From positions 248,001 through 312,000 of the forward strand of contig DEHZ01000015.1 in the NCBI GenBank assembly GCA_002352205.1: DNA of 64,000 bases, given 5' to 3'. Origin of the DNA: Flavobacterium sp. UBA2787. Its GTDB lineage: Bacteria; Bacteroidota; Bacteroidia; Flavobacteriales; Flavobacteriaceae. Shown here piece after piece: positions 1 to 6,322 of this stretch (positions within the stretch are counted from its first letter, which is position 1; every line of letters starts with the position of its first letter). The translations under genes were made by a program, and so were the position numbers. The notes beneath the pieces were generated by a model that did not search any database, had not been told where the DNA came from, and was given only the letters and a program-made list of their open reading frames with translations.

Positions 1-1
1 A

Positions 2-145
2 CTACTTACAGACAATAAGTGGACTTCACAATATAAAGAATACTACAGACAAGAGTCATTATTTATCAATAAGGCATTGGGAAATTCTTCTCACTTCCTA
101 AGTAAAAAACTAACTGCCTTGATAAAAATCTATAACAGGATTTAA
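2..145 (+). CDS. C-terminal end of an unknown protein (cut by window edge)
   Basis: An open frame runs from the first bases to a TAA at 143-145 and gives 47 residues, ending in LIKIYNRI. It is hydrophilic, rich in Lys, Ser and Tyr, and has no motif I recognise. The start lies left of the window. It precedes the E2-like/JAB/E1 genes on the same strand, so it may belong to the same mobile element. It does not end in the Gly-Gly typical of a ubiquitin-like protein and does not look like one. That it is coding is an inference from the open frame and its position only. Confidence 0.45.
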   Translation, partial: LLTDNKWTSQYKEYYRQESLFINKALGNSSHFLSKKLTALIKIYNRI

Positions 146-324
146 ACCAAATCGGTTTACTCCTTTATCCGCAAAAAAGGAGTCGTAAAAGTTTAATCTA
201 AATCCGTAAAGCGATGAGAAAATCCAACAGAAAAGGAGTGGATGAATTGGAGCCAGGCACATTGCACGCTTAGTTCACACTTGCAGGGAAATGAGTGAAG
301 TACAGTAACTCTCCCACAGATTTT

Positions 325-347
325 GGAGCAGGTATAAAGCCTGCTCC
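325..347 (+). terminator. Hairpin, possible terminator or attenuator ahead of the E2-like gene
   Basis: A perfect 8-bp stem (GGAGCAGG at 325-332, CCTGCTCC at 340-347) with a 7-nt loop is followed by ATTTTAAAA. The U-tract is weak, so it may be a weak terminator or a structured leader. It lies 38 bases before the ATG at 385. The rest of 146-384 holds no gene I can support. Confidence 0.45.
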
Positions 348-384
348 ATTTTAAAAACAATTTCAACTTTATAAATATTAAACG

Positions 385-738
385 ATGAAAAAAATATATT
401 CACTTACCAAAGGCACACTTCACAGCCCACAAGTTTACCGATACAAAACCCGAGACGGTAAAGCCGTGTTTACTTTCTCCTACGAACAGGAAGTCGGGTA
501 CTACGACATTATAATCCATGAACTCCCAAATTTTAATGGTAGGGAAAGTTACCCATCAGTTGCCCATTGGCTTCCATCTGATTTATCTCCTATCAATAAA
601 AAAGTGTGTTTTATGAACGGCAAAGAACCTGACACTTTGGACAAAGCCAAAAAGATATCCACTCAATACGCAGAATTATTATGGACTTATATTTTGACAG
701 GTATAACCATTGACGAACAAATTCTCCGCAGAAACTAA
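385..738 (+). CDS. Small protein, possible E2-like (ubiquitin-conjugating fold) member
   Basis: 117 residues, no signal peptide or membrane segment. The middle has a beta-rich stretch with YYDIIIHELP (39-48), then YPSVAHW (56-62), a single Cys at 75 in VCF, and a C-terminal amphipathic segment with AELLWTYILTG (96-106). This layout, with a Pro-containing strand, a His about 14 residues before the only Cys, and a helical tail with Trp, recalls prokaryotic E2 families. The gene is followed after 29 bases by a JAMM protease gene and then an E1-like gene, the order E2-DUB-E1 known from Bil-type operons. The E2 assignment is inferred from context and a weak motif match. It could also be an unrelated accessory protein of the mobile element. 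Confidence 0.5.
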   Translation: MKKIYSLTKGTLHSPQVYRYKTRDGKAVFTFSYEQEVGYYDIIIHELPNFNGRESYPSVAHWLPSDLSPINKKVCFMNGKEPDTLDKAKKISTQYAELLWTYILTGITIDEQILRRN

Positions 739-767
739 ACCAAAATTAATTTTTTAATACTACAATC

Positions 768-1436
768 ATGAAACTAAAAATAACCACAGAAGCCTACCAA
801 AGTATCGTTATGAAAATCGGCTCAGGCATTCCAGAAAAGGGCGGAATCCTTATGGGTAAGGATGGAATTATTACCAATTTTATTTTTGATAAAAATGCCC
901 ACACCACAGGAAGTACTTATTCACTTGATGTTGCCTACCTCAATCCAATTATCAAGGAACTAAAACTGCAAGGTAAACAGCTTATGGGAATCATCCATTC
1001 CCATCCTTATGGGGCTTTTGAGCTATCAAATCCTGACAAGGAATATTTCATGAGCCAGTTCAAAAATTTTCCTGACTTGGATTTCCTGTACACTCCGATT
1101 GTATTCTCTGCAAAACAGGAAGAGTTTACATTCTTCCCTTATGTATTCCATAAAGATGGAACGGTAGAAACTGGTGAACTTGAAATTCTCCCAAATGATT
1201 ATGAAAAGTACACCCGAAAAGTTGAAGAACCAAACCATGATACAATCGCTCAAAGACAGGAGGTACTAATTGTTATCAAAAAGGAAGCACCTGCTACTAT
1301 CCCTGAAAGGGAACGTCAACCAGAGTTAGAACTATTGCTACTTATAATGCTGTTCTCCAACTTGTACTTTTTTATCCTTGGACTGGCAACTGCCATCGTT
1401 CCTTTAACTTTTTTCTACATAATTAAAAATCTATAA
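768..1436 (+). CDS. JAMM/MPN (JAB) metalloprotease with C-terminal membrane anchor
   Basis: 222 residues. The N-terminal JAB domain (about 1-130) has Glu23 in PEKGGILMG and the zinc site His77-Ser-His79-Pro with Ser87 and Asp90. This fits the JAMM pattern HxH-x10-D exactly, so it should be an active zinc isopeptidase. Bacterial relatives remove or process ubiquitin-like tails. Residues about 187-222 are very hydrophobic (LLLLIML, then FFILGLATAIVPLTFFYII), probably one or two membrane segments, which would place the protease on the inner face of the inner membrane. Two bases separate it from the E1-like gene, so the two are probably translated together. Related families are PRTRC protein A (Prok-JAB) and BilC. 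The fold and metal site are firm; the substrate is unknown. Confidence 0.85.
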   Translation: MKLKITTEAYQSIVMKIGSGIPEKGGILMGKDGIITNFIFDKNAHTTGSTYSLDVAYLNPIIKELKLQGKQLMGIIHSHPYGAFELSNPDKEYFMSQFKNFPDLDFLYTPIVFSAKQEEFTFFPYVFHKDGTVETGELEILPNDYEKYTRKVEEPNHDTIAQRQEVLIVIKKEAPATIPERERQPELELLLLIMLFSNLYFFILGLATAIVPLTFFYIIKNL

Positions 1437-1438
1437 TC

Positions 1439-2347
1439 ATGGACTATTCAAGAATACAGGACAGCGTAGATATTGGAATAATCAAAAATTCTCATGTCAT
1501 AGTAGTGGGAGCAGGAGGCTCATACACTTTAGTAACTTCCCTTGCAAGATGTGGTGTTGGAACATTAACCGTATTGGATTTCGATTCCGTAGAAGAGTCC
1601 AACATCGTTCGTCAGGGATATAAAATTTCAGATATCGGAAATTTTAAAGTCGATGCACTGGGCAAAGAAGTTGCAAGTATCAATCCCGAGGTAAGCTACA
1701 ATGGGATTACCAAGAATTTTTTGGATATGGACGAAGAGGAATTGGATGCGATATTCAAACAAGCCGATTTGTTATTATTCTTAACCGATTCATTCAAAGC
1801 TCAAGCCTTTGGAAATGTCATTGCTTTGAAATACAACAAACCTGCAATTTGGTCAGGTTGGTATGCAAAAAGCCGTACTGCTGAATTATTTTTCCAAGTT
1901 CCTGAATATACCACTGCTTGTTTTCGATGTGCAGCCTCCTCACGATACAAAGCCAATGAACAGCAGGAAGTAAAAATATCCTCCAACAGCAATACGATTT
2001 TTCACTCCCAATTACTCGATTCGTTCATTGGAATGATGAGCCTTGCAATTTTACATCGAAACACAACTACAACGGATGTAAAAACAATGAATGAATACGA
2101 GTTGTTTTGGGATTCACTTATGACAAAAGACAGAACAACACCTTATAATTTCTTTCAATTCAAGGCACATCCAATGGGCGGTAATAATTTATTTGATAAG
2201 GCATATTCTCATTTGGAAATGCACAGTCACAACTTTGTAAGCTACTGGCAAAATGCAGAAGGGGAACTCAAAATTAACGGTTACGATTATGATTGCCCGG
2301 ACTGCAATGGAAAGCTACATCACGCTCTAAATAACTCTAATTCTTAA
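1439..2347 (+). CDS. ThiF/E1-like adenylyltransferase
   Basis: 302 residues with the ThiF/MoeB/E1 Rossmann fold. The ATP loop is VVGAGGSYT (22-30). DFDSVEESNIVRQ (47-59) is the family signature, with Asp47, Asp49, Asn55 and Arg58. A zinc site of two CxxC pairs is visible: Cys161/Cys164 and Cys286/Cys289. Known relatives adenylate the C-terminal Gly of a ubiquitin-like or sulfur-carrier protein. The loop after the first CxxC, where many E1s carry the catalytic Cys, contains none, so it may only adenylate or may use another Cys. It is next to a JAMM protease and a possible E2, the set found in PRTRC and Bil operons. No ubiquitin-like partner is seen in the window. Confidence 0.85.
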   Translation: MDYSRIQDSVDIGIIKNSHVIVVGAGGSYTLVTSLARCGVGTLTVLDFDSVEESNIVRQGYKISDIGNFKVDALGKEVASINPEVSYNGITKNFLDMDEEELDAIFKQADLLLFLTDSFKAQAFGNVIALKYNKPAIWSGWYAKSRTAELFFQVPEYTTACFRCAASSRYKANEQQEVKISSNSNTIFHSQLLDSFIGMMSLAILHRNTTTTDVKTMNEYELFWDSLMTKDRTTPYNFFQFKAHPMGGNNLFDKAYSHLEMHSHNFVSYWQNAEGELKINGYDYDCPDCNGKLHHALNNSNS

Positions 2348-2351
2348 CATT

Positions 2352-2516
2352 ATGAATCCAACAGTCAAACTATTTTTTAGTGCCATAGGTAGTTTATGTA
2401 TTGCCATTCTTAGATTCCTTTTAGCCTGTTTTTATGGGTTAGCTAAACTGCTGAGTGCCATCTGTCAATTTTTAATAAGTGCCTCTGAAGAAATTCTAAA
2501 CAAACTAAAACCATGA
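2352..2516 (+). CDS. Small membrane protein (54 aa), possible anchor for the coupling ATPase
   Basis: ATG at 2352, TGA at 2514-2516, 54 residues. It begins MNPTVKLFFSAIGSLCIAIL and is hydrophobic over about residues 7-45, enough for one long or two short membrane segments, with a charged tail (SEEILNKLKP). It starts 5 bases after the E1-like gene and its stop overlaps the start of the coupling ATPase as ATGA, which indicates translational coupling. The ATPase lacks the N-terminal membrane segments usual in VirD4/TraG proteins, so this peptide may supply them as a separate chain. The coding call rests on position, overlap and composition; the anchoring role is inference. Confidence 0.6.
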   Translation: MNPTVKLFFSAIGSLCIAILRFLLACFYGLAKLLSAICQFLISASEEILNKLKP

Positions 2517-3922
2517 TAAAAAAATTCATCCTAAAACAAATCACAGAAAGTTCTCCCACAGCCAAACAAATTGTTGAGACGATATGGGGCAAAGACCATA
2601 CGCTAAAAGCGGAGTTCGGAAAAGCATCCAATCTGATCACAACAACGGGTGACGGATTTTGCATTGATGGAACTCGATTTCTTTCTTTGGCTCAAAGTAG
2701 GTCTAATTATCTTGTGGTTGCACCATCAGGCAAGGGTAAAAGTCAGGTTTCGGTATTTCCGTTTTTATTGAACGCCAAAGGCAAGCATTCCCTTATTGTT
2801 AATGACCCTAGTTCTGAACTCAGTAGTACAATTCCTTATCTTGAATCGGTTGGTTATAAATGTTTTATACTGGATTTCGCAAAGAAAAATGGATTATATT
2901 TCAATCCACTTGATGGTTGTGCCAATAATAACCTTACCCAAATGAGAAAAGTTGCCAAGACTTTGCTCAGTGCAACCACCAAAGACACGGAAGACTTCTT
3001 CTCCATTTCAGCCGAGGATTGTTTGGTATTATTCATTCAGTTCTTGATGGAGTCAGAACCTGTCCAGTTTAGAAACTTAGCCAACGTGTACAGGCTCATT
3101 CTCGAATACCAAGCGAGTCCGCATTTAATTGAAAATCTTGTAACCACCAAAGGTTCTGAAGAAGTGTTTAGAAAATTTAGAGCCTTGGCAGGGGCTTCTG
3201 AGAACACAAGAAAGTCAATTGTAGCAAGTGCCTTGACGGCTTTATCGTTTATTGGAGAAGACCCGACACTGTGTGATATTACTTTTCGAACCACTATCCG
3301 TTTTGAAGATTTTAGAACACGACCACACGCATTATTTGTTCATGTTCCTGTTGGAGATGTTCGTTATTATGCTCCAATGGTTTCCCTGTTCTTTCAAGAT
3401 TTTTATAGATATGCGTTCTCTTATCTGCCATCAGAAAGAGAATTAGATATCTGTATGGTAATGGACGAATTTGATACGTTAACTTCAATTCAAGGATATT
3501 CTGAAATCATTTCAAATGCAAGAAAATTTAAAATCCCACAGCAATTGATTCTCCAATCTGAAGCCCTACTGAGTAAGTACGGTGATAAGGCAAAAAACAT
3601 TTTAAACAATTGTAATGTAAAATGCTATTATGGAGGTTTGGGTCAGGAAGCCTACGATTTGGAAAGAATCCTTGGAAATTTTGAGTATAAGGATGACAAA
3701 TCAGGAGCAATCCGACAGCGACCACTCATGACAGCTTCTGAAATACGTGAGATGAAAGATGAAATATTGGTCATCCCATCAGGAGAAAAACCACTTAAAG
3801 TCAGTATCACACCTGCTTACAAACAAAGAGAACTGGTAGCAAAACTCAATACTCGACCAAAAAGTAAACCTCTGCCTGTAGCGTATGGGGTTAGTTATTT
3901 AGACCTGTCAATATACCGGTAA
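2513..3922 (+). CDS. VirD4/TraG-like type IV coupling protein ATPase, soluble form
   Basis: 469 residues. Walker A is APSGKGKS at 70-77 and Walker B is MVMDE at about 315-319, followed by an arginine/glutamine-rich stretch (IPQQLILQSE) typical of conjugative coupling proteins. The family brings the relaxase-DNA complex to the transfer channel at the inner membrane. Usual members have two N-terminal transmembrane segments before the P-loop. This one has about 65 soluble residues there and none. The 54-residue membrane protein just upstream overlaps its start by 4 bases and may replace them. The gene lies between the E1-like gene and the mobilization genes of the element, which links both sets in one transcript. 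Confidence 0.85.
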   Translation: MIKKFILKQITESSPTAKQIVETIWGKDHTLKAEFGKASNLITTTGDGFCIDGTRFLSLAQSRSNYLVVAPSGKGKSQVSVFPFLLNAKGKHSLIVNDPSSELSSTIPYLESVGYKCFILDFAKKNGLYFNPLDGCANNNLTQMRKVAKTLLSATTKDTEDFFSISAEDCLVLFIQFLMESEPVQFRNLANVYRLILEYQASPHLIENLVTTKGSEEVFRKFRALAGASENTRKSIVASALTALSFIGEDPTLCDITFRTTIRFEDFRTRPHALFVHVPVGDVRYYAPMVSLFFQDFYRYAFSYLPSERELDICMVMDEFDTLTSIQGYSEIISNARKFKIPQQLILQSEALLSKYGDKAKNILNNCNVKCYYGGLGQEAYDLERILGNFEYKDDKSGAIRQRPLMTASEIREMKDEILVIPSGEKPLKVSITPAYKQRELVAKLNTRPKSKPLPVAYGVSYLDLSIYR

Positions 3923-3936
3923 CATATCGATAGCTC

Positions 3937-4335
3937 ATGAAACAATCTGTACAACCCAACAAGATACTCCTAGAGTATCTAAATACATCTTCTCAAGAAA
4001 CCTTTAAAAGAAAAATAGAGTTGAACTATCCTCAACTCAATAATTTACAATTTGAAATATTGTCAGAGAAACTGAAACAATATGTCTCTTTCAGTAAAGA
4101 GTATGAAGTCCTGCTTTTATTCCCATATATACTGAATAATATTCGCTTTTTAAATCCTGAACTCAAACAGAAAAGGATTGTAAAATTACTCTGGGAGAGA
4201 GGTTTTGAAAATAAGCTTGAAAAGATAGAAAGACTTGAGCAGATGTATGAAAGTTGGATGACTTTAGAACAGGAATTAAATAAAATAGAGAAAGAACGAT
4301 TTGTAAACAAAGAACCCGAACAAGAACGTAACTAA
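3937..4335 (+). CDS. Hypothetical protein of the mobilizable element
   Basis: 132 residues, mostly helical by composition, rich in Lys, Glu and Leu, with a probable coiled-coil tail (about 95-128). No signal peptide, no metal motif and no family I recognise. It lies 14 bases after the coupling ATPase and 18 bases before the DUF2958 gene on the same strand, so it is probably part of the same operon. It could be a small accessory or regulatory protein of DNA transfer, but nothing in the sequence decides this. Confidence 0.7.
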   Translation: MKQSVQPNKILLEYLNTSSQETFKRKIELNYPQLNNLQFEILSEKLKQYVSFSKEYEVLLLFPYILNNIRFLNPELKQKRIVKLLWERGFENKLEKIERLEQMYESWMTLEQELNKIEKERFVNKEPEQERN

Positions 4336-4353
4336 CTATTAAAACTAAGCACA

Positions 4354-4668
4354 ATGAAACTGATAACAAAAGCATTAGAGGAACGATTTGAGAAAATCGG
4401 AGACCAGTCCGAAATCCAAGACCCAATTATCGTTGCCAAATTCTTTAATCCAGCAGGAAGACAAACTTGGTATGCTTCTGAATACGATAAAGAGAATAAC
4501 ATCTGTTTTGGATATGTTACGGGTTTTGACTTTGATGAATGGGGATATTTCTCCATTGATGAGTTGGAATCCCTAAAACTTCCCTTTGGATTAAAAGTAG
4601 AGCGTGACATCTTCTTTAAAGAAATTCGTTTTCAAGAACTCGTTAAACAGAAAGATTTGGAACGCTAA
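4354..4668 (+). CDS. DUF2958 family protein
   Basis: 104 residues that match the DUF2958 pattern along the whole length: MKLITKALEERFEKIG at the start, DPIIVAKFFNP, TWYASEYD, FGYVTGFDFDEWGYFSIDEL and ERDIFFKE near the end. The family is small, cytoplasmic and of unknown function. It is common on plasmids and integrative elements of Bacteroidetes and Proteobacteria, often beside conjugation or PRTRC genes. The stop overlaps the next start as TAATG at 4666-4670, so expression is coupled to the mobilization gene. Family call firm, role unknown. Confidence 0.85.
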   Translation: MKLITKALEERFEKIGDQSEIQDPIIVAKFFNPAGRQTWYASEYDKENNICFGYVTGFDFDEWGYFSIDELESLKLPFGLKVERDIFFKEIRFQELVKQKDLER

Positions 4669-5117
4669 TGACTGGCGACTTTCCATACAAAAGCCTTCAT
4701 GAGTATTTGGACAACGTTTTCAGCGGTACATCTCCGACTGAAATGGAGATTGTTCAGGCTAAGAAGACTTATTGGAAAGCCTATAATACCCACCTGAAAC
4801 AGACCCAAAGAAGAAAACGTAAGGAAGTAACCATTGCTTTTGACAAAAAAGAGTGGCAGTCATTACAGGAAAGACTAAATCCAAATCAATCTCTTCACGC
4901 CTATATAAAAAAACTGCTGACCCATCATATTGATAATACACCTATAACACCAACCACCATCATACAGAATACGACCCAAATTGAACAACAACTTTTTCTT
5001 GTGATTGATTACTTAGAAGGTTTGGTATATCAAAGACGGCATATTGATAAAGATAGTATTGCAGGGTTAGAAAACCTGCTCCATGAATTACAAAGTCTAT
5101 TAGAAGATAAATTTTAA
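4668..5117 (+). CDS. Probable mobilization accessory protein (MobC-like position)
   Basis: 149 residues. Residues about 38-50 are strongly basic (QRRKRKEV), followed by VTIAFDKKEWQSLQERL and a helix ending in AYIKKLLTHH. A beta strand followed by two helices in this arrangement resembles the ribbon-helix-helix DNA-binding fold of relaxosome accessory proteins. The C-terminal half is helical. The gene starts in a TAATG overlap and ends 3 bases before the relaxase, the usual place for a MobC-type protein that binds oriT. The assignment is from position and fold pattern; no strong family motif is visible. Confidence 0.6.
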   Translation: MTGDFPYKSLHEYLDNVFSGTSPTEMEIVQAKKTYWKAYNTHLKQTQRRKRKEVTIAFDKKEWQSLQERLNPNQSLHAYIKKLLTHHIDNTPITPTTIIQNTTQIEQQLFLVIDYLEGLVYQRRHIDKDSIAGLENLLHELQSLLEDKF

Positions 5118-5120
5118 AAA

Positions 5121-5978
5121 ATGATAATCAAAAGTAAATCATATAAGAACACCCGAAGTTTTACAACCGTTTTGGCTTACATCTTTCGTGAGAATGAGAA
5201 AGACCAGTCCTTTATGCTAACTAAGTTTATCAAAGGAAAAAGTCTTTCTGTAGAAGAAATGCATAGTCAGTTTCTGAATAACGAACAGTTGAGGTTAAAC
5301 AGGCGGAAAAATAATGTCGTACTGTATATGGATATATTGTCTTTCCATCCTGATGATGCCCAAAGACTCAACAATGAAAAACTGTATCAGATTACGTTAA
5401 AATATTTATCTCTGAGAGCTCCAAAATCATTAGCCGTTGTAACTGTCCATCGTAATGAGAAGCTTCACACTCATCTTCATATATGTTTCTCAGGAGTGGA
5501 ATATAAAACAGGGAAATCAATCCGGATTTCAAAAGAAGATTTCAAGCAAAAAGTAAAACTTCCAATGGAGAAATTCCAGCAGGATGTTTTTCCTGAACTA
5601 TTGCTTTCTAAAATTCGCCACGAGAAATCCATTTTCCCAAAAAAAGAACTCAAAAAGGAGTCGGAAAAGATACTGGAAGCAAATGGTGGATTATCTGAAA
5701 AACAACAAATATTAAAAACGCTCGAAGAAGTTTTTAAAATAGCAAAATCAGAGAAGGATTTTTATCAAAAACTGGAGTATAAAGGGATCAAATTGTACAT
5801 CCGAAACGGAAAAATTACAGGGATTGAGGGCAAACGAAAATTCAGATTTAAGGTACTTGGGTACACTTCTGAAATTTTACAATCATTAGAGCAAAATTTA
5901 ACACTTGCAAAACGAATGGAACTGCTCCAAAAAGTAAAAGAAAATGAACACCAGCGAAACCGAAATTCCAAATTTTAA
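5121..5978 (+). CDS. Relaxase (MobA/VirD2-like, MOBP-type)
   Basis: 285 residues. The N-terminus MIIKSKSYKNTRSFTTVLAY fits motif I of MOBP/MOBV-like relaxases, with Tyr8 and Tyr20 as candidates for the nicking tyrosine. The metal-binding histidine motif is HTHLH at 116-120, in the setting VVTVHRNEKLHTHLHICFSG. The enzyme should nick oriT on one strand and stay bound to the 5' end. It is short: after about residue 190 there is only a helical basic region, with no helicase or primase domain. It follows the accessory gene by 3 bases. The inverted repeats just downstream are good candidates for its target. Confidence 0.85.
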   Translation: MIIKSKSYKNTRSFTTVLAYIFRENEKDQSFMLTKFIKGKSLSVEEMHSQFLNNEQLRLNRRKNNVVLYMDILSFHPDDAQRLNNEKLYQITLKYLSLRAPKSLAVVTVHRNEKLHTHLHICFSGVEYKTGKSIRISKEDFKQKVKLPMEKFQQDVFPELLLSKIRHEKSIFPKKELKKESEKILEANGGLSEKQQILKTLEEVFKIAKSEKDFYQKLEYKGIKLYIRNGKITGIEGKRKFRFKVLGYTSEILQSLEQNLTLAKRMELLQKVKENEHQRNRNSKF

Positions 5979-6010
5979 TAGGATAAGCACAAGGAGGCTC
6001 AAGGGTTTTT

Positions 6011-6070
6011 AGGGAAGTATTCCCTAAGCAGGTTGCATTATGTAAGGTAGTTATGACCGTCATAATGCAA
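6011..6070. other. Inverted-repeat cluster downstream of the relaxase, candidate oriT
   Basis: Two nested symmetrical sites lie here. AGGGAA (6011-6016) and TTCCCT (6020-6025) pair over 3 bases. TTGCATTATG (6033-6042) and CATAATGCAA (6061-6070) are a perfect 10-bp inverted repeat with an 18-nt loop, and flanking CAGG and CCTG extend the stem with one bulge. The region is non-coding, directly after the relaxase gene. Large imperfect hairpins beside a relaxase gene are typical of oriT. It could instead be a terminator of the mobilization operon, but no U-tract follows. Confidence 0.5.
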
Positions 6071-6145
6071 TCCTGCACAAGACCCCAAACAAGCCATTTT
6101 CCAAGCTAATATCCCATTAATATATAGGTAAAGACTTTATTATTC

Positions 6146-6159
6146 AACACTTAAGTGTT
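6146..6159. promoter_or_regulatory. 14-bp perfect palindrome, possible operator
   Basis: AACACTTAAGTGTT is a perfect palindrome placed 7 bases before the ATG of the 51-codon gene that leads into the recombinase. A site of this size and position could be an operator for a dimeric repressor controlling the recombinase, or a further relaxosome site. No regulator gene is adjacent, so the binding protein is unknown. Confidence 0.4.
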
Positions 6160-6166
6160 AACTTTC

Positions 6167-6322
6167 ATGAAATATCAACCTCAAAATAGTGCCCAAAATA
6201 AAGCGAAAAATCAGCCAGTTTTTTCTGAAAAAACGATGGCTGAAATAAGGCTAAAATTGAGGCAGTTTGTAGAGATTGAATGCCTGAACGATTCAAAGAA
6301 AAAAATTTCAAGTAGCAAATGA
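6167..6322 (+). CDS. Small protein (51 aa) translationally coupled to the serine recombinase
   Basis: ATG at 6167, TGA at 6320-6322, which overlaps the recombinase ATG at 6319 as ATGA. The product begins MKYQPQNSAQNKAKNQPVF and is basic (many Lys, Gln and Asn), with MAEIRLKLRQFVEIECL as a possible helix. No family is recognised. The overlap and the open frame of the right length suggest a real leader gene that couples translation into the recombinase, and perhaps a small recombination directionality or DNA-binding factor. That role is a guess; coding status is moderately supported. Confidence 0.5.
   Translation: MKYQPQNSAQNKAKNQPVFSEKTMAEIRLKLRQFVEIECLNDSKKKISSSK

Noticed and set aside
214-273. 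19-codon frame with ATG upstream of the E2-like gene
   Set aside because: It is short, has no clear ribosome binding site, and its sequence has no family. It may be a leader peptide but cannot be supported.
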